The notes: generated by a model not told the origin, from the sequence alone. A DNA stretch of 64,000 bases from VAZQ01 sp963753575 (GCA_963753575.1 CAVWCR010000003.1:2170001-2234000), one strand, 5' to 3'. Shown: positions 17,788 through 26,912, counted from the first letter of the stretch. A program made the numbers and translations.

Positions 17788-18261
17788 ATGTCGACCACTT
17801 CTCTCACCTGGAGCTCGGATCGCGTGGAGCAGCTGAAACGCTGCTTCCAGGCCGGGCTCACCTGCAGCCAGATCGCGCGCGAGATCGGCGTCACCCGCAA
17901 TGCCGTGATCGGCAAGATGAACCGCATGGGCTTGTCGCGACCGCGCGACCTGCTCGGCGCCCAGATGCGACGCGCCGCAAAGCTCGGACAGCCGAAGCCG
18001 CAAAAGACTTGGCGGCGGCTCAACGTCATCGCGCAGCGCAAGATGCTGCGGGAAGCGTTTCCGCAGGCGCGCGTCGAGAGCGTGCCGATCCGCGACGGAC
18101 GCGGCTGCACGCTGCTGGAGCTCAAGAGCGGACAGTGCCGCTGGCCGATCAACGATCCGGGCTCGGCGAGTTTCTGCTTTTGCGGCAACGAGGCGTTCAC
18201 CGGCCTGCCCTACTGCGGCGGCCACGCGCGCCTCGCCTATCGCAGCGCGCGCAGCGCGTGA
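17788..18261 (+). CDS. gcrA: GcrA-family cell-cycle regulator
   Basis: A 157-residue DNA-binding protein. The N-terminal 45 residues (WSSDRVEQLKRCFQAGL, then SQIAREIGVTRNAVIGKMNRMGL) form the GcrA helix-turn-helix, which in alphaproteobacteria works with sigma-70 at promoters carrying methylated GANTC sites. A basic linker follows. The C-terminus (CTLLELKSGQCRWPI, FCFCGNEAFTGLPYCGGHARLAY) is the conserved cysteine-rich sigma-binding end. The ATG at 17788 gives the usual length; earlier in-frame codons would add a non-conserved tail. It stands alone. It could be GcrA itself or a paralogue, because some species carry several. Confidence 0.85.
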   Translation: MSTTSLTWSSDRVEQLKRCFQAGLTCSQIAREIGVTRNAVIGKMNRMGLSRPRDLLGAQMRRAAKLGQPKPQKTWRRLNVIAQRKMLREAFPQARVESVPIRDGRGCTLLELKSGQCRWPINDPGSASFCFCGNEAFTGLPYCGGHARLAYRSARSA

Positions 18262-18314
18262 ACGAACTGAAAGATCGCCATGCTCGACGCAACGGTCGCG
18301 CGCAGTGCCTCTCG

Positions 18315-18419
18315 TGTCGTGCCCGCGGAAGCGGGGACCCGGAACCGGAGTGTGTTCCTCCCTCGCCATGCAGGCAACAAGCCCCCTAGCCCCGGGTCTT
18401 CGCTTTCGCGGGCACGACA
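18315..18419. repeat. inverted repeat (long-arm intergenic palindrome)
   Basis: Left arm TGTCGTGCCCGCGGAAGCGG (from 18315) and right arm CGCTTTCGCGGGCACGACA (to 18419) are near-complementary, flanking about 50 bp. The arms continue inward with GGGACCCGG and CCGGGTC. This resembles a family of intergenic palindromes common in Hyphomicrobiales. Confidence 0.6.
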
Positions 18420-18422
18420 TCT

Positions 18423-18467
18423 GAGCAATGCAAGCGTGAGCAATGCGAGTGTGAGCAATGCGAGCGT
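18423..18467. repeat. 15-bp tandem repeat, three copies
   Basis: GAGCAATGCRAGYGT occurs three times in a row (18423, 18438, 18453), followed by a decayed GAGCACACGAC unit. It directly follows the right arm of the neighbouring palindrome. No role can be assigned; it looks like slippage expansion. Confidence 0.8.
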
Positions 18468-18603
18468 GAGCACACGACGTGCAGCACACCTCGCAGCGCG
18501 CCTCGTGGCACGCGTACGCGCTTCCGCCACCTGAGCAGATCGCCTATCGTTACGCGCGTCGGCAATATATCCAACGAACCGGCCGACGATAGGGAGCGAA
18601 ACA

Positions 18604-19128
18604 ATGTCACGAGTATCATCAGCGTGGAAATATGGCGTGCTGGTCGGAGCGGTCGTGCTCGCGGCGGTGGGCGCGAAGGCGCAGGGCCTCATCAACAATC
18701 CGAAGATCTCCGCGGCGCTGGCGAACCAGCTCGTCGGCGATGCGGTCGCGACCTGCGCGACGAAGGGCTACAAGGTGGTGGCGGTCGTGGTCGATCTCGA
18801 CGGCGTGCGCCAGGCAATGCTGCGCGGCGATGGCGCCCCGATCCATTCGACCGACAACGCCTTCTACAAGGCCTACTCGGCGGCCTCGCTGACGCTCGGG
18901 CGCAACGAAGGCAGCACCAAGGAAGTGGCCAAGCGCATGTCGAAGAACGCGCCCTCGAGCGTGCCGTCGACGCCGCTGCCGAACGTCACCTATGCGGTCG
19001 GCGGCGTAACCATCAAGGCGAACGGCGCCGCGATCGGCGCCATCGGGGTGAGCGGCGCGCCCGGTGGCAACTTCGACGAGGAATGCGCGCTCACCGCGCT
19101 CGCCAAGATCCAGGACAAGCTGAAGTAA
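18604..19128 (+). CDS. secreted GlcG/HbpS-family heme-binding-like protein
   Basis: A 174-residue protein with a signal peptide (YGVLVGAVVLAAVGAKA-Q) followed by the compact GlcG/HbpS fold: VVAVVVDLDGVRQAMLRGDGAP, then AFYKAYSAASL and a glycine-rich end (GGVTIKANGAAIGAIGVSGAPGG). Family members include extracellular heme-binding HbpS and the GlcG protein of glycolate operons. No glycolate oxidase genes lie nearby, so a periplasmic heme- or small-molecule-binding role is more likely but unproven. It is monocistronic, with a hairpin terminator candidate 42 bp after the stop. Confidence 0.75.
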   Translation: MSRVSSAWKYGVLVGAVVLAAVGAKAQGLINNPKISAALANQLVGDAVATCATKGYKVVAVVVDLDGVRQAMLRGDGAPIHSTDNAFYKAYSAASLTLGRNEGSTKEVAKRMSKNAPSSVPSTPLPNVTYAVGGVTIKANGAAIGAIGVSGAPGGNFDEECALTALAKIQDKLK

Positions 19129-19169
19129 GCAAGCTCGAGCAAGTCTTTGTCCACACGGACGGTCGCAGG

Positions 19170-19200
19170 ACCCCGCCCTCGGCACACCCGGCGGCGGGGT
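19170..19200 (+). terminator. probable Rho-independent terminator after the GlcG/HbpS-like gene
   Basis: ACCCCGCC and GGCGGGGT form an eight-pair GC-rich stem around a 15-base loop, followed by a short T-rich stretch (TTGT). The position, 42 bp after the stop codon, fits. Confidence 0.55.
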
Positions 19201-19663
19201 TTGTGCATGCACAGTACGCGAGCGCATCGCGCGAGCGCATTCGCCACATCATTGCGCTCTCTTATTCACCATAAGAAAAATAGCTGTTGATCGAGAATTG
19301 TTTTCACTCTATGTATAAGCGATGTTGCTTGGTCCGCGGAGATTGATGGCAACGGGCTGTTTGACGATCGAAGAAGCAACGCGAGCGTTGCGGCATTCTC
19401 CGTTCGTCCGCGCGCAAGCCGGGACCCCAGGAACGGAGGGCACAGCGGTCACACGCCCGTTCACGCGCGATCAAATAATGAGAGCGTCGCCCGTGTCGCA
19501 GTTTTTTTTACAAAACGAAACCAAACCAAAAAGCCTTGCGATTTCAATGGCAGACGATCGCACGCGCGCGCCGGAAAACTCTGCTGTCGCAGTTTTTGGC
19601 CAAAACGAACCCACCGCGACGAATACTATTTATATATCAATAGCTTAAGTCCTGTTTTGCCGT
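19201..19663. other. 463-bp intergenic region, locally AT-rich
   Basis: No credible gene. Two AT-rich patches (about 19258-19320 and 19495-19650) contrast with the GC-rich surroundings. GTCGCAGTTTTTTTTACAAAACGAA (near 19496) and GTCGCAGTTTTTGGCCAAAACGAA (near 19586) form an imperfect direct repeat about 90 bp apart, the second with an internal TTTTGGCCAAAA palindrome. Confidence 0.4.
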
Positions 19664-21421
19664 TCAGAAATCGACCGCCTCGCCGCTCTTCGCCCCCTCC
19701 CCGCCCTTGATCAGCGCGCGGTCGGGCTGCGGCAGCGGCGTACCCGGGTCACGGAAGCGGTTGACGATCGGGTAGCGGCGGTCGCGGCCGAAATTCCTGA
19801 GCGTGACCTTGACGCCGGGCGCGGCCTGCCGGCGCTTGTACTCGGCGAGATCGAGCATGCGCGCGACCTTCATGGCGACGTCGCGGTCGAAGCCGTCGTC
19901 GACGATCTTGGCGATCGGCTCCTCGCGCTCGACCAGCCGCTCCAGGATGGCGTCGAGCACGTCGTAGGGCGGCAGCGAATCCTGGTCGGTCTGGTTCTCG
20001 CGCAGTTCGGCCGACGGCGCGCGCGTGATGACGCGCTCGGGGATCACGGCGCCGTCGCGGCCGAGCGCGCCGATCGGCTTCCAGTGATTGCGCAGCCGCG
20101 CCAGCCGATAGACCTCGGTCTTGTAGAGATCCTTGATCGGATTATAGCCGCCGTTCATGTCGCCGTAGAGCGTGGCGTAGCCGACCGACATCTCCGACTT
20201 GTTGCCGGTCGTCACCACCATCAGGCCGAACTTGTTGGAGAACGCCATCAGGATGGTGCCGCGCGCGCGCGCCTGCAGGTTCTCCTCGGTCACGTCGCGC
20301 GCCTTGCCGGCGAAGAGCGGCGCCAGCGTCGCCTCGAGCCCTGCGACAGCCTTCTCGATCGGGACCACGTCATGGCGCACGCCGAGCGCCCTCGCCACTT
20401 GCGCGGCATCCTCGACGGAAGCCTGCGAGGTGAAGCGATAAGGCAGCATCACGCAGTGCACGCGCTCAGGACCGAGCGCGTCGACCGAGAGCGCCGCCAC
20501 CAGCGCGGAATCGATGCCGCCCGAGAGTCCGAGTACCACGCCGCCAAAGCCGTTCTTGCCGACATAGTCGCGCAGCCCCAGCATGCAGGCGGTGTAGTCC
20601 TCCTGGTCGGGATCATCCGCCGCCACCACCAGCGGGCCGTCGGTGCAGCGCCAGCCGTTGCTGCTGCGGGCATAGCGCACCGTCGTCACCTGCTCGCGGA
20701 AGGCGGGAAACTGAAAGCCGAGCGAGCAGTCGGCGTTGAGGCCGAAGGAGGCGCCGTCGAACACGAGTTCGTCCTGGCCGCCGACCTGGTTGATGTAGAT
20801 AAGCGGCAGGCTGCTTTCCGTGACGCGCGCAACCGCGATGTTGAGGCGCACGTCGTCCTTGTTGCGCCAGTACGGCGAGCCGTTCGGCACGATCATCAGC
20901 TCGGCGCCGGTCTCGGCCAGGCACTCGACCACCTCGGCGCCCCAGATGTCCTCGCAGATCGGAATGCCGATGCGCACGCCGCGGAAGCTCACTGGGCTTG
21001 ACAGCGGCCCGGGCACGAACACGCGCTTCTCGTCGAACACCCCGTAGTTCGGCAGGTCGACCTTGAAGCGCACCGCCGCGATCGCGCCCTGATCGAGCAG
21101 GCAATAGGCATTGTGCAGCCTGCCGTCGTCGGCGAGCCAGGGCGTGCCGACCAACATGGCGGGACCGCCGTCTGAGGTCTCGCGCGCAAGCTCCTCGATC
21201 TTGGCGCGGCAGGCGGCCTGGAACGCCGGCTTGAGCACCAGGTCCTCGGGCGGATAGCCGGCGATGAAAAGCTCCGCAAACGCGATGAGGTCGGCGCCGT
21301 CACGACGGCCGTCGGCGCGCGCGGCGCGTGCCTTCTGGACGTTGCCGGCAAGATCGCCGACGGTGGGATTGAGCTGCGCCACCGCGATCGCGAGGCGGTC
21401 GGTCGGTCGGGAATTCATCAT
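19664..21421 (-). CDS. nadE: glutamine-dependent NAD+ synthetase
   Basis: A 585-residue two-domain enzyme that makes NAD+ from deamido-NAD+, ATP and glutamine. The N-terminal nitrilase-type glutaminase has its triad in context: Glu50 (AELFIAGYPPED), Lys120 (FKVDLPNYGVFDE) and Cys156 (IPICEDIW). The C-terminal ATP-pyrophosphatase carries LGLSGGIDSALVAAL (P-loop), VVTTGNKSE and GDMNGGYNPIKDLYKT. Length and domain order match the family. Two adjacent in-frame start codons make the exact first residue uncertain by one. The dgkA gene lies upstream on the same strand. Confidence 0.95.
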   Translation of the reverse strand: MMNSRPTDRLAIAVAQLNPTVGDLAGNVQKARAARADGRRDGADLIAFAELFIAGYPPEDLVLKPAFQAACRAKIEELARETSDGGPAMLVGTPWLADDGRLHNAYCLLDQGAIAAVRFKVDLPNYGVFDEKRVFVPGPLSSPVSFRGVRIGIPICEDIWGAEVVECLAETGAELMIVPNGSPYWRNKDDVRLNIAVARVTESSLPLIYINQVGGQDELVFDGASFGLNADCSLGFQFPAFREQVTTVRYARSSNGWRCTDGPLVVAADDPDQEDYTACMLGLRDYVGKNGFGGVVLGLSGGIDSALVAALSVDALGPERVHCVMLPYRFTSQASVEDAAQVARALGVRHDVVPIEKAVAGLEATLAPLFAGKARDVTEENLQARARGTILMAFSNKFGLMVVTTGNKSEMSVGYATLYGDMNGGYNPIKDLYKTEVYRLARLRNHWKPIGALGRDGAVIPERVITRAPSAELRENQTDQDSLPPYDVLDAILERLVEREEPIAKIVDDGFDRDVAMKVARMLDLAEYKRRQAAPGVKVTLRNFGRDRRYPIVNRFRDPGTPLPQPDRALIKGGEGAKSGEAVDF

Positions 21422-21469
21422 GTAGGTCTACCGTGTCGCGAGGCCGGGCCGCAATCGCCGCGGCGCATG

Positions 21470-21823
21470 TCAGATGAGGCCAAGGCGCTCGGCGAGCGCC
21501 AGCAGCCAGACCGCGCCGGCGATGAGAAGCGAGAGCCCGACCGCGGCCGAGCCCATGTCCTTGACGCGGCCGATCTGCGGGTCGATCTCACGATTGACCC
21601 GGTCGGAGAGCTTCTCGATCGCGGTGTTGAGCAGTTCCACCACCATGACGAACAGCACCACGCCGATGAGCAGGAACGCCTTCCAGAGGTCGGCCGCGAC
21701 GACGAAAGCGAGCGGCACCGCAAGCACCAGCGCCGCCGCCTCTTGGCGGAAGGCCGCCTCGCTGCGCGCGGCGTGGCACAGGCCGTGCCAGGTGTTGATG
21801 GTGGCGCGGAGCAATCGGTCCAT
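21470..21823 (-). CDS. dgkA: diacylglycerol kinase
   Basis: A 117-residue integral membrane kinase that recycles diacylglycerol to phosphatidic acid using ATP. The family signatures are visible: RSEAAFRQE near residue 25, VVELLNTAIEKLSDRV (catalytic Glu and metal-binding region), then KDMGSAAVGLSLLIAG. There are three hydrophobic helices, and length is normal. The ATG at 21823 is preferred over a TTG nine bases upstream because it begins the family-like MDRLLRATINTWHGL. It lies upstream of nadE on the same strand, separated by 48 bp. Confidence 0.95.
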   Translation of the reverse strand: MDRLLRATINTWHGLCHAARSEAAFRQEAAALVLAVPLAFVVAADLWKAFLLIGVVLFVMVVELLNTAIEKLSDRVNREIDPQIGRVKDMGSAAVGLSLLIAGAVWLLALAERLGLI

Positions 21824-21887
21824 GGTCGTCAAGCGCCGGGCATCGGCGGGGCCAATTTAACGCGTCGGGCGCGCAAATCCAGCGGCA

Positions 21888-22907
21888 CTAGTTGCCACCG
21901 AACACCAGATGCGGGCCGAGCCTGACAGTCGACTGGAAGAAGACGCCGTAATTGTCGGTCTTCCAGTCGAGCACCTGCGGCACCGCGTTCTCGCCCACGA
22001 CGTGGCCTTCGAAATGGGTGTGCCCCTTCGACTGCGCGTACCAGTAGCGGCCGCCGACCCCGACACTGACGGCGTCGTTCAGACGATACGAAAGGAAGCC
22101 GTCGATCTGGTAGCCCCAGCCGTTGCCGTCCTCGGGCACCGGACCGGTGAAATCACCGGTCGAGGAGCCGATGCGCAGCCAGTGCGCGTCGGCGCCCGAC
22201 AGGTGCACGTAAGGCAGATAGGCCGCGTCGATGGTGAACTTCCAACGCTTGTCAAACTCGGCTGACGCATCGATCCCGATGCGCAGCGCGTGCCAGTTGT
22301 TGACCTGCGTGATGACCTTGTAGGCCTCCGGCACCGGGAAGGTGCCGCAGATGTCCGGATTGCTCGCGATCTGCGCGCAGCCGTAGGCGCTGATGGCCTG
22401 GCGCATGAGGTGATAGCCGGCGAACGCACCGAGATAGAAGTCCGGGCCGCGCACGACCTTGAAGCCCAGGTCGGCACTGCCATAGAGCACCGAGCTGTTC
22501 TTGATCGGGCTCAGCGTCGCTGAATAAGGGGTGGTGATCGGCGGGAAATCCTCGTCCTTGAGGCGGCCATCCCAGAGCGCGCCGCCGCCGACATAGCCCT
22601 TCAGGAACCAGCCGGAGTTGTGGTCGAAGCGGGCAAAGCCCTCGCCGCTGAAGATCGAGAAGCCGCTATAGGTGAGCCGCGACAGGAGAAGAGCGCCGGT
22701 GTCGTCATAAAGGTTCTTGCCGGTCTTGCCCTGGCCGTACCAGATGCGTGCGCCGACTTCCGTGCTGTAGACCTTGGGCGCCTCCGGCGCTTTGTACGAC
22801 CAGTCCGCAGCAACAGCCGGCACAACGCTCGACAGGCCGAGCATGAAGCCCGCCGCCATGCGCGCCGAATGGATCGTGATTGGCTTAAACCCGTTGAACG
22901 TTGCCAT
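21888..22907 (-). CDS. outer-membrane beta-barrel protein
   Basis: A 339-residue exported protein. After a signal peptide (FMLGLSSVVPAVA-A) comes a chain of alternating hydrophobic/aromatic strands with turns rich in G, D and N: EVGARIWYGQGKTG, YSGFSIFSGEGFARF, GWFLKGYVGGGALWDG, LGFKVVRG, GWGYQIDGFLSYRLND, VSVGVGGRYWYAQSKG. The polypeptide ends FQSTVRLGPHLVFGGN. This is typical of a small outer-membrane barrel of the omptin/OprF-like size class. Omptin catalytic residues were not identified, so a protease role is not claimed. The ATG at 22907 is preferred over an upstream one because it begins a compact signal peptide. Confidence 0.65.
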   Translation of the reverse strand: MATFNGFKPITIHSARMAAGFMLGLSSVVPAVAADWSYKAPEAPKVYSTEVGARIWYGQGKTGKNLYDDTGALLLSRLTYSGFSIFSGEGFARFDHNSGWFLKGYVGGGALWDGRLKDEDFPPITTPYSATLSPIKNSSVLYGSADLGFKVVRGPDFYLGAFAGYHLMRQAISAYGCAQIASNPDICGTFPVPEAYKVITQVNNWHALRIGIDASAEFDKRWKFTIDAAYLPYVHLSGADAHWLRIGSSTGDFTGPVPEDGNGWGYQIDGFLSYRLNDAVSVGVGGRYWYAQSKGHTHFEGHVVGENAVPQVLDWKTDNYGVFFQSTVRLGPHLVFGGN

Positions 22908-23093
22908 GACGGACCCCCCAAGCCCAATGCGGGGCATTCTTCCGCCAAGCCTTTTCCCAATCCTTACAATCGTAGCGATCGCGGCAACGGAATGGTTGTG
23001 ATGTTGGTTGTAGTGTTAACGCCGGTATAAACCGCGATCATTTCCGTTCACAAATCATGAATCGCCGCAGGCGCCACGTTGAATTGAGCGCGA

Positions 23094-23873
23094 TCAGTTG
23101 AACGCGTAAGTATCCATCGAAATCACGCCGCCGCGGTTGCTCGAATGGACGCGGTGGCCGGCGCTGCCGTCGGCGGCGCCGAGCGAAATAAACAGCGGCA
23201 TCAGGTGCTCGTCGGTCGGATGGTTCTCGACCGCATAGGGCGCAAGCGCGCGATAGCGCAACAGCGCATCGAGATCGCCAGCGGTGACCTTGTCGTGCAT
23301 CCAGTCGGTGAATGCCTTGACCCAAACGAGCGCCGGCTCGTTCGGCGCATGACCACCGTAATAGAACTCTTCGAGATTATGGGTGGCCGAGCCCGAGCCG
23401 ATCAGGAGCAGGTCCTCGTCCTTGAGGGAAGCAAGCGCACGGCCGACCGCGACGTGATGGGCGGGGCCGAGATGCGGCTGCACCGAAAGCTGGATCACCG
23501 GGATGTCGGCATCCGGATAAAGCAGCATCAGCGGGACCCATGTGCCGTGGTCGTAGCCGTGGCCGGTCACCACCGCGGGCGCAAGCCCGGCAGCCTGCAG
23601 CAGACCCGCGACCTTCATCGCCACCACCGGATCACCCGGCGCCGCATAGACGAGGCTGCGCAACTGCGGCATGCCGCCGAAGTCGTAGATCATGCCGGGC
23701 TTCGCATCGCCGACGACGGCCGGACGGCTGGTGCCGAAATGCGCCGACGCGATCACGATCGCGCGCGGCTTCGGCATCGTCGCGGCGTAGCCGCGCAGGA
23801 AATCGCGCGCCGCCGTGTCGTCGATCAGAAGCTGCGGCGAGCCGTGCGAGACGAAGAGAACCGGCAGCGTCAT
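23094..23873 (-). CDS. DODA/LigB-family extradiol dioxygenase
   Basis: A 259-residue single-domain non-heme iron enzyme of the class III extradiol ring-cleavage (LigB/YgiD-like 4,5-DOPA dioxygenase) family. The metal-binding region shows SHGSP near residue 9 and SAHFG near residue 43. HGYDHGTWVPL follows near 104, and GSGSATHNLEEF near 158. The C-terminal PTDEHLMPLF has the conserved His-Leu-Met-Pro segment. The natural substrate is unknown; many such proteins act on catechols or DOPA, and no aromatic pathway cluster is nearby. It is the downstream neighbour of the DAHP synthase gene (21-bp gap), on the same strand. Confidence 0.85.
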   Translation of the reverse strand: MTLPVLFVSHGSPQLLIDDTAARDFLRGYAATMPKPRAIVIASAHFGTSRPAVVGDAKPGMIYDFGGMPQLRSLVYAAPGDPVVAMKVAGLLQAAGLAPAVVTGHGYDHGTWVPLMLLYPDADIPVIQLSVQPHLGPAHHVAVGRALASLKDEDLLLIGSGSATHNLEEFYYGGHAPNEPALVWVKAFTDWMHDKVTAGDLDALLRYRALAPYAVENHPTDEHLMPLFISLGAADGSAGHRVHSSNRGGVISMDTYAFN

Positions 23874-23894
23874 CAGAGCATGACCCCGAAAAAG

Positions 23895-25286
23895 CTACAG
23901 CCCCGCCACCGCCTGCAACGGCTGCGGCTTGCCAATGCGTTCCTTCTTGAGCAGATCGGCCAACAGGAACGCGAGGTCGATCGCCTGTTCGGCGTTGAGC
24001 CGCGGATCGCAGACCGTGTGGTAGCGGTTGTTGAGATCCTCATCGGTGATCTGACGCACGCCGCCGGTGCATTCGGTGACGTTCTGGCCGGTCATCTCGA
24101 GATGCACGCCGCCCGCATAAACGCCCTCGGCCGAGCAGACCTCGAAGAAGGTGCGCACCTCCTTGAGAATGAGGTCGAACGGCCGCGTCTTGTAGCCCGA
24201 GGTCGACGTGATGGTGTTGCCGTGCATCGGGTCGCTCGACCACACCACGACGCGGCCTTCCTTCTTCACCGCGCGGATCAGAGGCGGCAACAGGTCGGCG
24301 GCCTTGTCGGCGCCGACGCGGCAGATCAGCGTAAGACGGCCAGGCTCGTTCTCCGGATTGAGGATGTCGATCAGGCGCAGAAGCTCGTCGGGCTTTTGCG
24401 ACGGGCCGGTCTTGAGGCCAAGCGGATTCTTGATGCCGCGGCAGTATTCGACATGCGCATGATCGGCCTGGCGGGTACGGTCGCCGATCCAGACCATGTG
24501 CCCGGAGGTGGCGTACCAGTTGCCCGGCCTGGTCGAGTCCTCACGCGTCAATGCCTGCTCGTAGCCAAGCAACAGCGCCTCGTGGCTGGTGTAGAAATCG
24601 GTCGTGCGCAACTCGGGGTGGCTTTCGAGGTCGAGCCCACAAGCCTGCATGAAGCCGAGCGTCTCCGAGATGCGGTCGGAGAGCTCCGCGTAGCGGCGCG
24701 ACTGCGGGCTGTCCTTGACGAAGCCGAGCATCCACTGGCGCACGTTGCCGAGATTTGCGTAGCCGCCGGTCGCGAACGCGCGCAGCAGGTTGAGCGTCGC
24801 GGCCGACTGGCGATAGGCCTCCAGCAGCCGGCGCGGATCGGGAACGCGCGACGCGGCAGTGAAATCGGTGCCGTTGATGATGTCGCCGCGATAGACCGGC
24901 AGCTCGATATTCCCGCGCTTCTCGACCGGCGAGGAGCGCGGCTTGGCGAACTGGCCGGCGATGCGGCCGACCTTCACCACCGGCGAGGCCGCCGCATAGG
25001 TCAGCACGATCGCCATCTGCAGGAAGACGCGGAAGAAGTCGCGGATGTTGTTGGCGCCGTGCTCGGCAAAGCTTTCCGCGCAATCGCCGCCCTGCAGCAA
25101 GAAAGCCTCGCCCTTGGCGACGCGGCCGAGCGCCTTCATCAAGTTGCGCGCCTCACCTGCAAAAACCAGCGGCGGGAAGGTGGCTAGCTGCTTCTCGACC
25201 TCGCCCAGCGCCGGCTTGTCGGGATAATCCGGCATCTGCAGCGCCGGCTTCTGGCGCCAGCTCTCGGGCGTCCAACGTTCGGCCAT
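23895..25286 (-). CDS. class II 3-deoxy-7-phosphoheptulonate synthase
   Basis: A 463-residue enzyme for the first step of aromatic amino acid synthesis: phosphoenolpyruvate plus erythrose 4-phosphate gives DAHP. It has class II features: WTPESWRQKPALQMPDYPD at the N-terminus, LLQGGDCAESFAEH (metal-binding cysteine), KVGRIAGQFAKPRSSP, WIGDRTRQADHAHVEY, KTGPSQKPDELL, DPMHGNT and GGVHLEMTGQNVTECTGG. The length is usual for type II enzymes. It sits upstream of the LigB-family dioxygenase, suggesting cotranscription. The end of the gap carries half of the intergenic palindrome seen near ku. Confidence 0.95.
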   Translation of the reverse strand: MAERWTPESWRQKPALQMPDYPDKPALGEVEKQLATFPPLVFAGEARNLMKALGRVAKGEAFLLQGGDCAESFAEHGANNIRDFFRVFLQMAIVLTYAAASPVVKVGRIAGQFAKPRSSPVEKRGNIELPVYRGDIINGTDFTAASRVPDPRRLLEAYRQSAATLNLLRAFATGGYANLGNVRQWMLGFVKDSPQSRRYAELSDRISETLGFMQACGLDLESHPELRTTDFYTSHEALLLGYEQALTREDSTRPGNWYATSGHMVWIGDRTRQADHAHVEYCRGIKNPLGLKTGPSQKPDELLRLIDILNPENEPGRLTLICRVGADKAADLLPPLIRAVKKEGRVVVWSSDPMHGNTITSTSGYKTRPFDLILKEVRTFFEVCSAEGVYAGGVHLEMTGQNVTECTGGVRQITDEDLNNRYHTVCDPRLNAEQAIDLAFLLADLLKKERIGKPQPLQAVAGL

Positions 25287-25738
25287 GACGCGGCCCTCCG
25301 ATACGCTGCCCGCAGTCGCGGGCGGGAAAGATTGTCGAATTTCAGCGGCTTATACACGACCGCGGGCGCCAAAGGCCACAATTAATCTCGGGTGGTGGAT
25401 TTGGCGTTTCCGTGATGATCGGCGCGATCTCAGACCGGAGCCCTGGCGAGCCCGTCGACCATGACCGCAGCGCCCCCTAGTCCCGCACGGGCCGTCGCTA
25501 GAACTCGATCCGAGAACCGCCCCGGGGACGCGCAGACGCGTGACGGGGCGGAGACGGCGCCGCTGCAAAGCGGCTTCCAGGTCGTTGCAGCGTCAGTTGC
25601 AAACTCCACACAGTCAGACATCGCGGTCACCTCGTCAGCGATGTGTGGCATGGCTAAGGTGCCATGAGATTCTTAAGGTGCCATGAGATTCTTCTTCGTC
25701 CCATTTTGGCAATCCGAAGCACCACGGAGGAGACGTAG
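25287..25738. other. 452-bp intergenic region with a perfect 19-bp tandem repeat
   Basis: Divergent gap between DAHP synthase and the epimerase gene. No gene is supported. At 25656-25693, AAGGTGCCATGAGATTCTT occurs twice in direct succession with no mismatch, 46 bp before the epimerase start. The region is moderately AT-rich near its right end, as expected of a promoter. Confidence 0.6.
25656..25693. repeat. perfect 19-bp tandem direct repeat
   Basis: Two identical copies of AAGGTGCCATGAGATTCTT abut each other just upstream of the epimerase ribosome-binding site (GGAGGA). The unit resembles the repeat at 9998-10035 (13 of 19 positions identical, including the GGTGCC core and T-AGAT). A regulator-binding site or RNA structure are both possible. 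Confidence 0.7.
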
Positions 25739-26809
25739 ATGTCGGTGTGCCTCGTGACGGGAGCGGCAGGCCTGATTGGATCAGAGGCGGTTCGCCGCTG
25801 GTCCGCCGAAGGATTTCATGTCGTCGGTATCGACAACGACATGCGTGCGCGCTTCTTTGGGCCCGACGCATCGACGCATTGGAACCGCCGCCGTCTCGAA
25901 GCAGACGTTCCACGCTACAAGCATCTGGACCTCGACATACGAGATACCGAGGCGATCAATTCCTGCTTTAGCGATCTCGGCAAAGCTATCGGCTGCGTCA
26001 TCCACGCGGCGGCGCAACCGTCGCATGACTGGGCCGCCAGGGATCCTCAACTTGATTTTGCGGTCAACGCGACGGGGACGCTCAACCTGTTGGAGGCCAC
26101 CCGGCGCCACGCGCCCGATGCGCCCTTTATTTTCACATCGACGAACAAGGTTTATGGCGACGAGCCAAACAAGCTGCCGCTCATCGAGATGGAAACGCGC
26201 TTTGAGCTTGATCCGACACACAGATGGTCTGCCACAGGCATCGATGAAACGATGTCAATCGATGACACGACCCATAGCGTTTTCGGAGCATCAAAGCTCG
26301 CTGCCGACGTGATGACGCAAGAATACGGCCGCTATTTCGGCCTCAAAACCGTTTGCTTTCGGGGCGGCTGCCTGACCGGCCCCGCACACAGCGGAACCGA
26401 ACTGCACGGATTCCTAGCCTATCTCGTGAAGTGTGTTGTCACTGGCCGCCCATATACAATTTATGGATACAAAGGAAAGCAAGTTCGCGACAACATTCAT
26501 GCGTCAGATCTCATTGACGCCTTCTGGCATTTCTTCAAGTCCCCCAGACCTGCCGCGGTCTACAACATCGGCGGAGGCCGATTTGCCAATGTGTCCATGG
26601 CAGAAGCGATCGAACTGGCGCGGGAGATATCGGGCCGACCGTTCGAGGCTCAGTATGATGACCAGAACAGAATGGGCGACCATATTTGGTGGATCGGCTC
26701 GCTGGATCGGTTTCGCGCGCACTACCCGACATGGCAACCAAAATACGACATTCGCACCACCATTAAGGAGATCGTCGATGCCGTGAAATTTCGGGAAAAG
26801 ACGGGCTGA
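25739..26809 (+). CDS. NAD-dependent epimerase/dehydratase, CDP-paratose/tyvelose 2-epimerase-like
   Basis: A 356-residue extended short-chain dehydrogenase with Rossmann signature VTGAAGLIGSEAV near residue 6 and STNKVYGDEPN near 134. The long insert WSATGIDETMSID (about 163-175) and FRGGCLTGPAHSGTELHGFL (near 205) are typical of the CDP-paratose/CDP-tyvelose 2-epimerase subgroup, which makes sugars for surface polysaccharides. At the usual YxxxK site the sequence reads FGASK (Phe182, Lys186). The phenylalanine may be a subgroup trait or may alter catalysis. The ATG follows GGAGGAG. The next gene is a glycosyltransferase on the same strand 103 bp away. The pair is more AT-rich than its surroundings, hinting at acquisition. 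Confidence 0.8.
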   Translation: MSVCLVTGAAGLIGSEAVRRWSAEGFHVVGIDNDMRARFFGPDASTHWNRRRLEADVPRYKHLDLDIRDTEAINSCFSDLGKAIGCVIHAAAQPSHDWAARDPQLDFAVNATGTLNLLEATRRHAPDAPFIFTSTNKVYGDEPNKLPLIEMETRFELDPTHRWSATGIDETMSIDDTTHSVFGASKLAADVMTQEYGRYFGLKTVCFRGGCLTGPAHSGTELHGFLAYLVKCVVTGRPYTIYGYKGKQVRDNIHASDLIDAFWHFFKSPRPAAVYNIGGGRFANVSMAEAIELAREISGRPFEAQYDDQNRMGDHIWWIGSLDRFRAHYPTWQPKYDIRTTIKEIVDAVKFREKTG

Positions 26810-26912
26810 GTCGCCAGCCGAAAAGGCCGGCCAATTGCACCGTGAGACAGAATCATTCAGGGCTTCTATCAAGCCAAAAGCGGATTTCCCCACGCATTCA
26901 GGAGTGGCTTAG

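Noticed and set aside
23145..25187. A 680-codon plus-strand frame across the dioxygenase and DAHP synthase genes
   Set aside because: It spans two real minus-strand genes with strong motifs; its translation is arginine- and histidine-rich and matches no domain.
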